43,093 bases of DNA from Candidatus Aphodousia faecipullorum (GTDB lineage: Bacteria > Pseudomonadota > Gammaproteobacteria > Burkholderiales > Burkholderiaceae_F). Location of the stretch: positions 1-43,093 of the forward strand of contig DVNR01000049.1 in assembly GCA_018714205.1 (NCBI GenBank), written 5' to 3'. Made by a program: the position numbers and the translations under genes. Each line of letters opens with the position of its first letter. Position 1 is the stretch's first letter. Below the pieces are notes generated by a model. That model was not told the DNA's origin and did no database searches. It was given only the letters and a program-made list of their open reading frames with translations. This document shows, piece after piece, positions 17,954 to 27,925 of this stretch.

Positions 17954-19231
17954 ATGACTGCAGAAAAACGCTTACTACGATCGCAATCGGCGCCATTGCC
18001 GAGTCAAACCGACCTATCCAATTTGCATCAACCTCAGAACAATCCTTTTGAAAAAATTACGGAAACGAACACAAACAAAGCTGTTTCGCCCGTGTCCAAA
18101 AAAGAGTTGTACGCTGCCCGTATCGGTTTTTTCACAGGAGGATTCACTGTCGCCTCTTGGGCTCCACTCATTCCCTTTGTTCAATCGGAATTAGCCCTGA
18201 CGCCGATGGTTCTCGGCACCCTTCTTTTAGGACTCGGCGTCGGCTCTTTTGTTGGAATGCCACTGGCCGGAGGGCTATCTCGACGCATCGGCGCCAAAAA
18301 TGCCATTTTGTTCTCAGGGCTTGCCTCGTGCCTGTTGCTTATCTTGTTGGCATGGATGCCATCGTTTGCCTTTGAATGCATGGCGCTCTTTCTCTACGGT
18401 ATTACGCTGGGCTGTCTTGAAGTCAGCGTTAACATCTACGGAACATACCTGGAAAAACGCAACGGAGCCAGGCTCATGTCCGGACTGCATGCCGCCTATT
18501 CAATCGGCGAAGTCGTTTCTGCCGCGATGATTACCACTTTATTTATCCTTGGCGTCACGCCATTGGCCACAATTCTTGTTCTTATGGTGACATTGTCCTT
18601 GGCGCTGGGCTATTTAATGCACGGGATTGCCAATGTCAAAATCGGAAAAACGGACAAAAAAGAAAGGGGTTTTCGTTTCACGATCACCAAACCGATCGCG
18701 GTCATTGCTTTACTTTGTGCAATGATATTTCTCACCGAAGGGGCAATGCTTGACTGGAGCGCCATTTACTTGAGAGACAACGCGGGCGTTGCTCAAGAAG
18801 CCAGCGCATTGGGCTACACGCTCTTTGTCATCGCGATGGCACTCTCACGCTTAATTGGGGACCGCTTGACCACACGCTTTGGGCCGGTCACGATTCTCTC
18901 GCTGGGAATCTCGATCATATTGTTTTCTTTGATCGTTTTAATCATCGCGCCGATTCCAGTCGTTGCCTACGCAAGTCTTTTCATGATGGGCTTGGGCATT
19001 TCCAATCTGGCACCGATATTGATTTCCGCAGCTTCTCGGACCAATAGCATGGATGGCGTAAAAGCTATCACGGCAGTGACAACCGTGGGCTATGGCGGAC
19101 TTTTATTAGGTCCCGCCCTGATTGGCTCCATCTCGTCAGTCATCTCCCTTCAAGGCGCCTTCGCTGGCATTTGTTTCCTGCTGATGCTCGCATTGGCCCT
19201 GGTTGCGAAAGATCGAAATATTTACCGATAA
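17954..19231 (+). CDS. MFS transporter (YbjJ-like)
   Basis: A 425-residue major facilitator protein with about 12 TM helices from residue 55 on. Two related halves are visible: GSFVGMPLAGGLSRRIGAKN in the TM2-3 loop and ALSRLIGDRLTTRFGP in the TM8-9 loop. The pattern in the first half (ASWAPLIPFVQSEL and GCLEVSVNIYGTYLEKRNGA) resembles E. coli YbjJ. The N-terminal ~48 residues are hydrophilic, low in conservation features, and no SD precedes the ATG at 17954, so the true start could be internal. It is probably controlled by the divergent LysR protein; the substrate cannot be named. Confidence 0.85.
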   Translation: MTAEKRLLRSQSAPLPSQTDLSNLHQPQNNPFEKITETNTNKAVSPVSKKELYAARIGFFTGGFTVASWAPLIPFVQSELALTPMVLGTLLLGLGVGSFVGMPLAGGLSRRIGAKNAILFSGLASCLLLILLAWMPSFAFECMALFLYGITLGCLEVSVNIYGTYLEKRNGARLMSGLHAAYSIGEVVSAAMITTLFILGVTPLATILVLMVTLSLALGYLMHGIANVKIGKTDKKERGFRFTITKPIAVIALLCAMIFLTEGAMLDWSAIYLRDNAGVAQEASALGYTLFVIAMALSRLIGDRLTTRFGPVTILSLGISIILFSLIVLIIAPIPVVAYASLFMMGLGISNLAPILISAASRTNSMDGVKAITAVTTVGYGGLLLGPALIGSISSVISLQGAFAGICFLLMLALALVAKDRNIYR

Positions 19232-19244
19232 TCACTTCAAACTA

Positions 19245-19280
19245 GGGAAAGTGTTCACAATGAAAGCTTTCCCCTTTTTT
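19245..19280 (+). terminator. Rho-independent terminator after the MFS gene
   Basis: A 7-bp stem GGGAAAG/CTTTCCC with a 15-base loop is followed by C and six T. It begins 14 bp after the MFS stop. The remaining ~150 bp up to mtgA hold only a small GGACATTG/CAATGTCC hairpin at 19297-19315 and no convincing gene. Confidence 0.7.
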
Positions 19281-19433
19281 CAATGTGTCAAGAAGCGGAC
19301 ATTGTGCCAATGTCCATGTGGTCTTCGCGATATCCTTTTTCGATGATAAAAACCATCATGCTTATTGAATACGTTAATAACCAGAACACAAAAGTGGTTT
19401 CAAGTTGAGTCGGGAAGATGCTGCACAAACCGT

Positions 19434-20153
19434 CTAGGGCAGCCGATTGTTGAGCCTGCGAATTTCGTAATTTTTGACCGTTTTCATAATGATGGAAATG
19501 CGCTTGGCAAGCCACGGCGTGGTTCCACGCTTTTCGTAATATTTCGGATTGGTCAAAATGGCAGCCAACCACGCGCTCTCCCAAGGATTCAACAATGCCG
19601 CCGACTTTTGATAATAATGTCGGGCGGCGGCTTCAACGCCGAAAATCCCCTCGCCGAATTCAGCGATGTTCAGATACGTTTCAATAATGCGACCTTTACT
19701 CCAAGTGGTTTCCATCACTAGTGTGAGAAAAATTTCCTGTCCTTTCCTAAAGTAGCTTTTCTCGTGAGATAAAAAAAGATTTTTTACAGTCTGTTGGCTA
19801 ATGGTGGAACCGCCGGGCGCGCTTTCCCCTTCAAGCACATTACTGATAAACGCCTGATAGGTGGCATCCCAATCAATGCCGTGATGCTTAGCAAAATCGA
19901 AATCCTCAGCGGCCACCGCGGCTTGGATCATCGAAGTGGAGATTCGATTTAAGGGAACCGGACGATAATCAACTCGTCCGAGACGCTCTGATTCGCTTTC
20001 AATATAAGCGGACGTTGTCACAGGATGATGGCCATACCAAATGACCTCGCCGACGCAATAAAACTCATAAAAAGCAAAAGCGGCAATCAAAAGAACAATA
20101 AGGCCTCGTAGCGTTTGCGATTTGTTCCTTAACCTGCCGCCAGCTCTTCTCAT
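19434..20153 (-). CDS. mtgA: Monofunctional peptidoglycan glycosyltransferase MtgA
   Basis: A 239-residue GT51 enzyme that polymerises lipid II into glycan strands. One N-terminal TM helix (about 16-36) anchors it in the inner membrane. The GT51 domain carries the catalytic Glu83 in AAVAAEDFDFAKHHGIDWDA, then PGGSTISQQTVKNLFLS, and NIAEFGEGIFGVEAAARHYY. There is no transpeptidase domain, which separates it from bifunctional PBPs. The start codon lies 3 bp after the rimO stop, so it probably belongs to the rluD-pgeF-rimO transcript. Confidence 0.93.
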   Translation of the reverse strand: MRRAGGRLRNKSQTLRGLIVLLIAAFAFYEFYCVGEVIWYGHHPVTTSAYIESESERLGRVDYRPVPLNRISTSMIQAAVAAEDFDFAKHHGIDWDATYQAFISNVLEGESAPGGSTISQQTVKNLFLSHEKSYFRKGQEIFLTLVMETTWSKGRIIETYLNIAEFGEGIFGVEAAARHYYQKSAALLNPWESAWLAAILTNPKYYEKRGTTPWLAKRISIIMKTVKNYEIRRLNNRLP

Positions 20154-20156
20154 CGC

Positions 20157-21500
20157 CTAAACCTCAATATGGCGTCCAACCAGATCATATTCCTCATTGG
20201 CTGTGACTTTGACACGAACCATGTCGCCAGGCTTTAAATGAGCGTCAGTGGTGACGTAAATGATCCCGTCGATTTCAGGCGCATCGGCCATGGTGCGACC
20301 GATGGCCACGCCGTCCTCATCTTCCGGCTCGTCGATAATCACCGTCTGAATCGTCCCGATTTTTTTCGCCAGCCGAGCGGCGGAAATCTCTGACTGCACT
20401 TGCATGAAGCGATCTCGCCGCTCCTCACGCACCTCATCGGGCAATGCCCCTGGCAACTCGTTGGCCGCGGCTCCTTCGATCGGCGAATAGGCAAAGCACC
20501 CCACCCGATCAAGCTGGGCTTCTTTTAGAAAATCCAACAAGTATTGAAATTCGTCTTCTGTTTCGCCGGGGAAACCGGCGATAAAAGTCGACCGAATGGT
20601 TAATTCAGGGCAAATTTTTCGCCATGTTTGGATACGTTTCAGTGTCTCTTCAGCGGCCGCCGGACGTTTCATCGCCTTAAGCACTCTCGGGTGCGCGTGC
20701 TGGAAAGGAACATCCAGATAAGGCAGAATTTTCCCCTCAGCCATCAGTTCCACCACGCGATCGACGTGAGCGTAAGGGTACATGTAGTGCAACCGAACCC
20801 AGATGCCCAATTCACCTAATTCCTTGCACAAATCCAAAATGCGCATCTGAACGGCTCTGCCGTCTTCGGTGAAATCAATGCCGTAGCGTTTATCCATTCC
20901 ATAGGCGGAGGTATCTTGACTGATGACCATCAACTCCTTGACGCCCGACTCCTTAAGTAAACGAGCCTCACGCATGATCTCGGCGACCGGTCGGCTTTCA
21001 AGTTTGCCGCGTAGCTGAGGAATAATGCAGAAAGTGCAATGGTGATTGCATCCCTCGCTGATCTTCAAGTACGCATAGTGCGAAGGGGTCAGTTTGAGCC
21101 CCGCCTTCGGAACCAAATCCAACCAAGGCGAATGAGGAGCCGGTAAGGCGCTGTGCACCAAGTCGTAAACCTTTTGAAATTCACCCGGACCGGTAATGCC
21201 GACAACGCCGGGACAAACGTCAGTTAAATAAGGCGTGCCATCCAAATGACGTTTCGCGCCAAGGCAGCCTGTCACGATGACCTTGCCGTTTTCGCGCATC
21301 GCTTCTTCTATGGCTTCAACGCTTTCGGCGACAGCCTCGTTTAAGAAACCACAGGTATTGACGATCACGAGATCGGCGTCATGGTAAGACCCAACCAAAT
21401 CGTAACCTTCGCTGCGCAATTGCGTCATGATGCGTTCGGAATCCACCAGCGCTTTCGGGCAGCCCATGGAGACAAAACCGATTCGAGGAATTCTTTTCAA
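20157..21500 (-). CDS. rimO: Ribosomal protein S12 methylthiotransferase RimO
   Basis: A 447-residue radical-SAM methylthiotransferase that adds a methylthio group to an aspartate of ribosomal protein S12. The UPF0004 domain has its three cluster cysteines in [24 protein letters not shown] and GCLGAKRH. The radical SAM motif CNHHCTFC is at about residues 151-158, and a C-terminal TRAM domain starts near 375. The S12-type sequence ([12 protein letters not shown]) distinguishes it from MiaB. It directly abuts pgeF, whose stop is at 21501-21503. Confidence 0.96.
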   Translation of the reverse strand: MKRIPRIGFVSMGCPKALVDSERIMTQLRSEGYDLVGSYHDADLVIVNTCGFLNEAVAESVEAIEEAMRENGKVIVTGCLGAKRHLDGTPYLTDVCPGVVGITGPGEFQKVYDLVHSALPAPHSPWLDLVPKAGLKLTPSHYAYLKISEGCNHHCTFCIIPQLRGKLESRPVAEIMREARLLKESGVKELMVISQDTSAYGMDKRYGIDFTEDGRAVQMRILDLCKELGELGIWVRLHYMYPYAHVDRVVELMAEGKILPYLDVPFQHAHPRVLKAMKRPAAAEETLKRIQTWRKICPELTIRSTFIAGFPGETEDEFQYLLDFLKEAQLDRVGCFAYSPIEGAAANELPGALPDEVREERRDRFMQVQSEISAARLAKKIGTIQTVIIDEPEDEDGVAIGRTMADAPEIDGIIYVTTDAHLKPGDMVRVKVTANEEYDLVGRHIEV

Positions 21501-22292
21501 TTACGGCTCCTTGATCCAAACCATGACGGCATGACGACCGGTCTTTCCGTCACGACGATAACTATAGAATTTTTCCGGATTGGCATAGGTGCTGTGTTTC
21601 GCGACAATGACCTGATCCACATTGACTTGAGCCAAGGCCAATTTCGCCAGCTGCACAAGGGATGCGGTGTAACGACCGTTTTCCTTAAGCTTGAAAGCTG
21701 TTTGAGCCTGCGGCAGAGTCTTTTGCATGGCCACAAGCACATCCTCGCCGACTTCAAAATCCTCTTCGCCAATCCGAGGACCGCACCACGCTATGAAATT
21801 CGCGGCTTCATCTCCGATACGCTCGCGCATGCGTTGGACTGTCTTTTGCAAAATGCCTCCTGCCAAGCTTCGCCACCCGCAATGAACAGCCGCGACGGCA
21901 CGCCCTTGCGCATCAGCCAAAACCACTGGCAGACAGTCAGCCACTTGAACAACGCAAACAACGCCGGGCGTTACGGCAATTGAGGCGTCAGCCTCTGTCT
22001 CAAGGGCCGCAGTCTCCGCGTCAACCACTTCCGTGCTATGAACCTGTTTGAGCCACTTCGGGTTGGTCGGCACAAGCTGGGCGGCCAAATCTCGATTCAT
22101 TTTGACACAAAAAGACACGTCGCCCGTGTAAAGACCGACATTAAAACCACCAACACCAGTCTGATCGCCGAAGGGGCCGGATGAGACGCCGCCACTTCTG
22201 AGCGTCATTAAAGCGTCCACATTAGCAGGTTTAACCTGATCCCAATCCGGCTGCAAAATTTCAAGAGCCGGCTTTGCAGTATCATCAATCAT
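21501..22292 (-). CDS. pgeF: PgeF/YfiH-type purine nucleoside phosphorylase (polyphenol oxidase family, laccase domain)
   Basis: A 263-residue protein of the YfiH/LACC1 family. The three metal-binding positions are visible in WLKQVHSTEV (His), VQVADCLPVVLAD (Cys) and VAAVHCGWRSLAGG (His). Family members have been described both as multicopper polyphenol oxidases and as purine nucleoside phosphorylases/adenosine deaminases. The E. coli protein also edits peptidoglycan precursors (hence PgeF). The gene follows rluD with a 55-bp gap containing an imperfect hairpin and abuts rimO. The rluD-yfiH pairing beside bamD is conserved in proteobacteria. Confidence 0.9.
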   Translation of the reverse strand: MIDDTAKPALEILQPDWDQVKPANVDALMTLRSGGVSSGPFGDQTGVGGFNVGLYTGDVSFCVKMNRDLAAQLVPTNPKWLKQVHSTEVVDAETAALETEADASIAVTPGVVCVVQVADCLPVVLADAQGRAVAAVHCGWRSLAGGILQKTVQRMRERIGDEAANFIAWCGPRIGEEDFEVGEDVLVAMQKTLPQAQTAFKLKENGRYTASLVQLAKLALAQVNVDQVIVAKHSTYANPEKFYSYRRDGKTGRHAVMVWIKEP

Positions 22293-22347
22293 TTAAATAA
22301 TCCGAGTAAAAACGTCTTCGCCTATTTTAAATCATAGGCATAAAGAC

Positions 22348-23355
22348 TTAATTTTCAAAAACTGACACGGGTTGATCGGTGGGGCCGAAATCCAAGGCTT
22401 GCATAAGTGCAACCATGTCTGACGGAGGCTCGATAAACCACTGCATGGACTCGCCGCTGACCGGATGCACCAGCCCCAGCCGCGAAGCGTGTAGCGCTTG
22501 GCGTTTGATCATCGACAAAAGACAATCACTTGGCAACCGACCGATTTTTCCTTTGTATGTCGGGTCACCTACCAACGGCAATCCCGCCCATTGCATATGC
22601 ACGCGGATTTGGTGGGTCCGACCGGTATCCAGTCGGCAGGCAACCCAGGAAACCGTCAACGGGACAAGCCCTGCCCCAGGAACAGTCGTCGTGTCAACAA
22701 GGCGTATATGCGTTTTCGCTTCTTTTGCGCGGGGACCTTGTCCAACACAAAAGCGCATCGGAGACTTTGGGTCTCTCATGATCGGCTCATCTACGAAACC
22801 GGCCAGAGGGGCTTGACCATGGACAATCGCCCAGTATTCGCGCTTAACGGTACGGGCTTGCAACTGACGAATCAAATCCGTTTGAGCTTCAAGCGTTTTA
22901 GCTACAACCATCAAACCGGATGTTTCTTTGTCAAGACGATGCACAATCCCTGCGCGAGGCAAAAGTTTCAGTTCGGGATTTCTGAATAAAAGGCCATTTA
23001 ACAAGGTATCGTCCCAATGTCCCGCGGCCGGATGAACCACAAGACCGGCTGGCTTGTTGATCACCAAAATCGCCTCATCTTCGTAAATCACATCCAACGC
23101 GATATTGACCGGCTCAAAGGCCAGCTCTTCGGGGCTAGGTTGTTCAATGACTTCAATCTCATCACCGGCTCCCACCTTCATTCGCACTTTATCGGCAACC
23201 TGGCCATTGACAGAGACAGCCCCCTGCTCAATCCAGGTCTTCAACCTGGCTCGCGACACCTTGGGCATCAGCTGAGCGAGAACCTTGTCCAAACGTTCTC
23301 CCATCACCTCTTCTGGGACAACAAAATTCAAATTTTCCTCTAGCGCTTCACGCAT
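22348..23355 (-). CDS. rluD: 23S rRNA pseudouridine synthase RluD
   Basis: A 335-residue pseudouridine synthase that should modify the helix 69 loop of 23S rRNA (positions 1911, 1915 and 1917 in E. coli). An S4 RNA-binding domain covers about residues 15-75. The RluA-type catalytic domain has motif II GIVHRLDKETSGLMVVAKT with catalytic Asp142, preceded by INKPAGLVVHPAAGH. Its divergence from bamD is the standard arrangement, which supports RluD over RluA or RluC. It has a separate upstream region of 161 bp shared with bamD. Confidence 0.93.
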   Translation of the reverse strand: MREALEENLNFVVPEEVMGERLDKVLAQLMPKVSRARLKTWIEQGAVSVNGQVADKVRMKVGAGDEIEVIEQPSPEELAFEPVNIALDVIYEDEAILVINKPAGLVVHPAAGHWDDTLLNGLLFRNPELKLLPRAGIVHRLDKETSGLMVVAKTLEAQTDLIRQLQARTVKREYWAIVHGQAPLAGFVDEPIMRDPKSPMRFCVGQGPRAKEAKTHIRLVDTTTVPGAGLVPLTVSWVACRLDTGRTHQIRVHMQWAGLPLVGDPTYKGKIGRLPSDCLLSMIKRQALHASRLGLVHPVSGESMQWFIEPPSDMVALMQALDFGPTDQPVSVFEN

Positions 23356-23452
23356 AATGAATTACCATCGATAAAAGACGTTGAACTATATCAGTCTCAG
23401 CTTCAAGCTGCCTAAATTCGGCCATTATTTCCATAATGCCAATGCGAATCTC

Positions 23453-23482
23453 TTGAGGCAAAGCACTTAAGACCGCTATAAT
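23453..23482 (+). promoter_or_regulatory. Candidate sigma-70 promoter of bamD
   Basis: TTGAGG and TATAAT are separated by 18 bp, 34 bp upstream of the bamD ATG. The -10 is a perfect consensus. No clear Shine-Dalgarno precedes the ATG, so translation may use an A-rich leader. Confidence 0.6.
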
Positions 23483-23516
23483 GCCCGAGTCAACAAGTTT
23501 TATTAAACGATAACAA

Positions 23517-24290
23517 ATGGCACTTTCTTCAAAAATTTTACGTCATCGTGTCGCCAAAGCCACGGTGGCCATTGCTATGCTGGCAAGTTTGACTGCCTGC
23601 GGTGTACTTGACGAGGATATCACAGCCGATTGGAGCGCGGACCGACTCTACCAGGAAGCCCGTTCTGCGGCTGATGACAGCGACTGGACCCGCGCTCAGG
23701 ATTACTACCTGAAGCTGGAAAGCCGTTATCCGTTCGGTCGTTACGCTCAACAAGCGCAAATTGAGAGCGCCTATGCTTATTGGCAAGATGGTGAAGCGCA
23801 ACAGTGCATCCAAACTTGTGATCGTTTCCTTCGTCAATACCCCAATCATCAAAACAGTGACTACGTGCTCTATTTGAAGGCCTTAGCCACGTTGAATCAA
23901 TCAACCAGCATTTTCACCAGTTGGTTCAAGCAAGATATTGCCGAACGCGATGCGCAGGCCGCCCGTGACGCCTTTGACACTCTCAAAGAATTGGTGCAGC
24001 GTTTCCCTGACTCCCGTTACGCTCACGATGCGCGACGTCGCATGCATGAGTTAGTTCTCGCGCAAGCCCGACACGAGCTTCGCGTTGCCAACTTCTATTA
24101 CGAGCGTCATGCTTATGTCGCCGCCATTGAACGTGCCCAAAACGTGATTCGTGACTTCCAGCAAACACCTTATTCTGATGATGCCCTGCAAGTGATTCGT
24201 GATTGCTATCGCGAGTTGGGGATCACCGACCTCGAAGGCGACACGACCCGTATCATCGATTTGAATCAAAATCGAGAAAGAGCGCGTTAA
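23517..24290 (+). CDS. bamD: Outer membrane assembly lipoprotein BamD
   Basis: A 257-residue essential lipoprotein of the BAM complex, which inserts beta-barrel proteins in the outer membrane. The lipobox LTAC places the lipidated Cys at residue 28. About five TPR-like helical repeats follow (LYQEARSAADDSDWTRAQDY then YYLKLESRYPFGRYAQQAQI, and a similar unit at ARDAFDTLKELVQRFPDSRYAHDA). The length and the divergent rluD neighbour match BamD (ComL). It is monocistronic, with a promoter and a terminator tightly around it. Confidence 0.95.
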   Translation: MALSSKILRHRVAKATVAIAMLASLTACGVLDEDITADWSADRLYQEARSAADDSDWTRAQDYYLKLESRYPFGRYAQQAQIESAYAYWQDGEAQQCIQTCDRFLRQYPNHQNSDYVLYLKALATLNQSTSIFTSWFKQDIAERDAQAARDAFDTLKELVQRFPDSRYAHDARRRMHELVLAQARHELRVANFYYERHAYVAAIERAQNVIRDFQQTPYSDDALQVIRDCYRELGITDLEGDTTRIIDLNQNRERAR

Positions 24291-24312
24291 TTCGCTGGAA
24301 ATTCAGCTTGAC

Positions 24313-24346
24313 AGCCCTGAAGCCTGGTTTCAGGGCTTTTGTTTTG
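24313..24346 (+). terminator. Rho-independent terminator after bamD
   Basis: A 9-bp perfect stem AGCCCTGAA/TTCAGGGCT with a 7-base loop is followed by TTTGTTTT, beginning 22 bp after the bamD stop. It lies between converging bamD and the SNF2 gene. Confidence 0.9.
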
Positions 24347-24352
24347 CCCAGC

Positions 24353-27300
24353 TCACTTTAGCTCAAATAAGCGTCTCAACTCGTCAGTTTTCATTTCGCC
24401 GATCCAAGACTCGCCAACAGCCACCGTCAATTCTGCCAGTTCCTTTTTCTGCTCAAGCATTCGGTTAATTTTTTCCTCAAACGTGCCTGATGTGATGAAT
24501 CGATACACCAGCACATCTTTTGTTTGACCAATCCGATACGCCCGATCGGTTGCTTGAGCTTCAACGGCTGGGTTCCACCACAAGTCGTAGTGAATCACCA
24601 CCGAGGCGGCCGTCAGGTTCAGCCCGGTCCCTCCGGCCTTAAGCGAGACAATAAGCGTTTTAACTGAAGGATCCGTCTGGAATGCGTCGACCATTTGCGC
24701 GCGTTTTTTAACCGGCACTCCACCATGTAAGAAAGGCGCTTCAACTCTCAGTTGCTCTCTGAGCCACTCTTGAAGTTTCTCACCCATCTCTCGATATTGA
24801 GTGAAAATCAAAACTTTTCGATCGGATGAAATTGCCCGACCGATGAGTTCAAATAGCATCATCGCCTTACCGGAATCCGGCGCTGTTGATGGTGATTTCA
24901 GGTATTGTGACGCTGAATTGCATATTTGTTTAAGAGCGGTAATGAGTTTTAACACCAATCCCCGACGGATCATCTTGGATTCGACAACGTCCGAAGCGTC
25001 CGCTTTCTCAATCCGGCGGATCATCTCATCTAAGGTTTTCCGATACAGGGCGGCTTGCTCGGGCAAAAGAGAGCAGTATTGATCGGATACTTCCCGATCC
25101 GGTAAATCAGCGATAACTGTCCTATCCGTTTTCAAGCGCCTTAGCATGAAAGGCGCTGTCAGTTTGCGAAACGATTCAATCACATCAGGATCCCGATCAT
25201 TTTCGATCGGCGATGCAAAATGCCGCTGGAAATCTGAGGCAGAGCCTAAAAGCCCGGGCTGCACCAATGAAAAAATCGACCAATATTCCATCAATCGGTT
25301 CTCAACCGGCGTGCCCGATAACGCTATCACGTGTCTTGCGTTAATTGATCGCAAGGCCAATGCTTGTTCGGTTGACGCATTTTTAATCGCTTGCGCTTCA
25401 TCAACAACTAACACATTTAGCGGTAACGACTCAATGACATGAAGATCTCGTTTCAAGGTCCCATAGCTTGTTAATAGCAAGTCCCACTCGGAGGGATTCC
25501 CTAATTGCCGTCCCTGACCATGGTAGCGATGCAATCGAAGCTGCGGTGAAAATTTGCTGATTTCGCGTTCCCAGTTGGTCAAAAGCGTCGCAGGAACAAC
25601 AATGAGACCTTTTTCAGACTCAAACTGTCTTTCCTCTTTTAATAGAGTAAGGGCGGCAATCACCTGAAGGGTTTTCCCAAGACCCATATCGTCGGCAACG
25701 AGCGCTCCAAGACCTAATCGAATATTTTTCATTATCCAGGAGTAACCGCGCAGTTGATAAGGTCGCATATTCGCCCGAAGAGAAACGGGGGGATCTATGG
25801 TTTGAACATCATTGAGTTCTCTGAGTCGAGCTTGAAGAATCTGACTTTTTTCTATCTCAATGCCGTCTATCTCGCCGGAAAGGACAGCCTGAGTTTTTTG
25901 CATCCGAGACAGATTTTTTGCCCCGTCGATTTTCTCTTTTATTCGCGCAAGTTCCGTCGCATCCAAATAAACAAATTGATCCTCATACTGAATCACCTCC
26001 CCGGCCTGTCGGCAAAGTTCCTCAAATTGCTCGGGGCTGAGCGTTTTACCCCCAAGCGAAACCGACAGTTCGAAATCCGCCAGTTCAGCCAAACTCAGAT
26101 GAGCTTGCTGAGAACCAGCCTCTGCCACGGCATGCGCGACAAGTTTAGGCGTTAAAAGTTTTTTCAATGATGCGGGCAACATCACTGAAACACCAAGCCA
26201 AGTCAAATACGGAGCAACATCAAACAAAAAGTCTTTCAGTTCTGCCCTCTCAACAATCAGCGATTTCCCCTTTTGCTCTCTGATCGGTTTTAATAAGGGG
26301 TACGCGTCATCAAGAGCAGAAAGAATATTTAAGGCGGCAAAACGATCTTCTTGATAACCGTCATCATTTAAGAGCGTCTTGAGGCTGACAGGCTTTGACT
26401 GGGACGGTTTTTTCAAGATGCCGAAATTAATCGACACGCGTCCTTTTGCCAAAGCCCTGGCGGTAATGACCGGCTGCCATGGATAAGTGTCCGCCAAATT
26501 GACATTGCGAAAATACAGCACTAAATGAGACGTGATTGTTTCCAGAATCTCGCCACTGAGATCGGATAAATCGACGCCGCTCACAAATAAGCCAAACGGA
26601 TCACTTTGATCATCAATTACTTCTGATAAATCAGCATGCAGAGCACTGATCGCGGAGGTGACTAACAGATAGCTTTTTTCAATTGAAGACAGTTTTCTGA
26701 ACGATTCGTCAAAACGAACCACCGTATCAATCAATGGGCGAATGCTCGCCTCAAATTCAGCCAAAAGGGTCGCGACCTCAGTCATTCGAACCGCCGGAGT
26801 CAACGCGAAACTCGGTTTTCCGCCGACCTCGACAACCCTCATCATGAAGTGATGCGTTGAATACAGTCGACTGGCCACTTCCAATAGTCGTCTGAGAACA
26901 AGTCGATCCGTTGGTAGATTCTCTAAAGCCAGCGATGGTAACGCAAAAAGCGTCTGCAATAGCCTAGAACGTTGCAGAATCCGAAGCGGTTTTCGCTTAC
27001 CCGGAATTAAGATCTCAATTTGAAGACGACCATTCGCATCAACAAACAATCCGTATCGACCATGTTTAAAACCGTTTAATCTTTCAAATTGCTCAAAAGC
27101 AAAGGGGCTCTCAGACAACGTGGAATCGAAAAAGCGTTCTTTGGCCAAACGATCCAGAACCAGTTGCCCTTGACGAATCGAATGAAAAAGACGATCACGG
27201 AAATGAACAATCGAACTTGCCGCCAGTTCTCGAGGCAAAAGCCGTGACAACGACATGCCCAAGTCACTCATCTTTGGTATGGCTAAAGACTTCAAACCAA

Positions 27301-27925
27301 TTGAGGAATCCGTGCTAGCGAGCGGCTTAATGAACTCGCACTCCTTTAATACCCTTTCCCAAGTAAGTGCTTTATCTTTGACTGACGCATTAAGATCAAT
27401 CCCAAGTTTTTTCAGTCGTTCGACAAGCGGCAATCCTCGCAAAGAGAAAATAATGAAAGGATCCGTGTCGATCAAATCAGCCAAAGCGTATATCACACAA
27501 GCAACATGCTTACAAAGATGTGCCGAATCGGGGCAGGTGCAATCAATTGACAGCGAATGCATGTTCGTTGGGAAAAGCTCAATTGAAAGCTTTTCACATA
27601 CTTTCGCGATTTCAGGCGGCAAACGGTGATCAAGCAAAGCGGCCACCCATTCGGAATTTTCGGCAATGACGTTTATTAACTCATTTGCCTTCTCCGAGTC
27701 GATGGGCTTCAATCCGAGCGTCACTTCGTACGGATAGTATTGAGACCCCTCGACAAGCGCTTCGATTCGACATGCTTTCGCATTGAATTCAATCTCGATA
27801 ATACGCCCTTGGGCATAGTAGGACTTGCCTCTGGGCAATCGGTTCTCAAAATCGCATCCCTGAAGCGAGTCCAACCAGCGCTGCGCCCACCATGTTTTGC
27901 CAATCACACGCCTTTTAGACATCAA
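24353..27925 (-). CDS. SWIM zinc-finger SNF2-family DNA helicase/translocase
   Basis: An 1190-residue SNF2-family ATPase. A SWIM zinc finger is at residues 129-140 (Cys129, Cys131, Cys138, His140). A long region to about 700 resembles the bacterial SNF2-associated domain. The ATPase core has Walker A DDMGLGKT near residue 745, a DEAQ box (VVDEAQAIKN) and LSGTPVENR. The C-terminal lobe contains GGTGLNLTAASVVIHYD and QATDRAYRIGQTK. Such proteins translocate on double-stranded DNA and remodel protein-DNA complexes, as RapA does for RNA polymerase, but the target here is unknown. Its ATG overlaps the dinG-like stop by 4 bp, so the two helicases are translationally coupled. Confidence 0.9.
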   Translation of the reverse strand: MMSKRRVIGKTWWAQRWLDSLQGCDFENRLPRGKSYYAQGRIIEIEFNAKACRIEALVEGSQYYPYEVTLGLKPIDSEKANELINVIAENSEWVAALLDHRLPPEIAKVCEKLSIELFPTNMHSLSIDCTCPDSAHLCKHVACVIYALADLIDTDPFIIFSLRGLPLVERLKKLGIDLNASVKDKALTWERVLKECEFIKPLASTDSSIGLKSLAIPKMSDLGMSLSRLLPRELAASSIVHFRDRLFHSIRQGQLVLDRLAKERFFDSTLSESPFAFEQFERLNGFKHGRYGLFVDANGRLQIEILIPGKRKPLRILQRSRLLQTLFALPSLALENLPTDRLVLRRLLEVASRLYSTHHFMMRVVEVGGKPSFALTPAVRMTEVATLLAEFEASIRPLIDTVVRFDESFRKLSSIEKSYLLVTSAISALHADLSEVIDDQSDPFGLFVSGVDLSDLSGEILETITSHLVLYFRNVNLADTYPWQPVITARALAKGRVSINFGILKKPSQSKPVSLKTLLNDDGYQEDRFAALNILSALDDAYPLLKPIREQKGKSLIVERAELKDFLFDVAPYLTWLGVSVMLPASLKKLLTPKLVAHAVAEAGSQQAHLSLAELADFELSVSLGGKTLSPEQFEELCRQAGEVIQYEDQFVYLDATELARIKEKIDGAKNLSRMQKTQAVLSGEIDGIEIEKSQILQARLRELNDVQTIDPPVSLRANMRPYQLRGYSWIMKNIRLGLGALVADDMGLGKTLQVIAALTLLKEERQFESEKGLIVVPATLLTNWEREISKFSPQLRLHRYHGQGRQLGNPSEWDLLLTSYGTLKRDLHVIESLPLNVLVVDEAQAIKNASTEQALALRSINARHVIALSGTPVENRLMEYWSIFSLVQPGLLGSASDFQRHFASPIENDRDPDVIESFRKLTAPFMLRRLKTDRTVIADLPDREVSDQYCSLLPEQAALYRKTLDEMIRRIEKADASDVVESKMIRRGLVLKLITALKQICNSASQYLKSPSTAPDSGKAMMLFELIGRAISSDRKVLIFTQYREMGEKLQEWLREQLRVEAPFLHGGVPVKKRAQMVDAFQTDPSVKTLIVSLKAGGTGLNLTAASVVIHYDLWWNPAVEAQATDRAYRIGQTKDVLVYRFITSGTFEEKINRMLEQKKELAELTVAVGESWIGEMKTDELRRLFELK

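Noticed and set aside
19288-19584. Minus-strand 98-codon frame overlapping the end of mtgA with one hydrophobic stretch
   Set aside because: Most of it lies inside mtgA in another frame, it has no SD or domain, and only its last part is intergenic. The hydrophobic stretch is likely chance.
21381-21983. 200-codon plus-strand frame across rimO and pgeF
   Set aside because: It runs across the junction of two well-supported minus-strand genes and has no family features.
22320-22339. Terminator between rluD and pgeF
   Set aside because: GCCTAT/ATAGGC forms only a weak imperfect hairpin with a short T run. Co-transcription of the two genes remains more likely.
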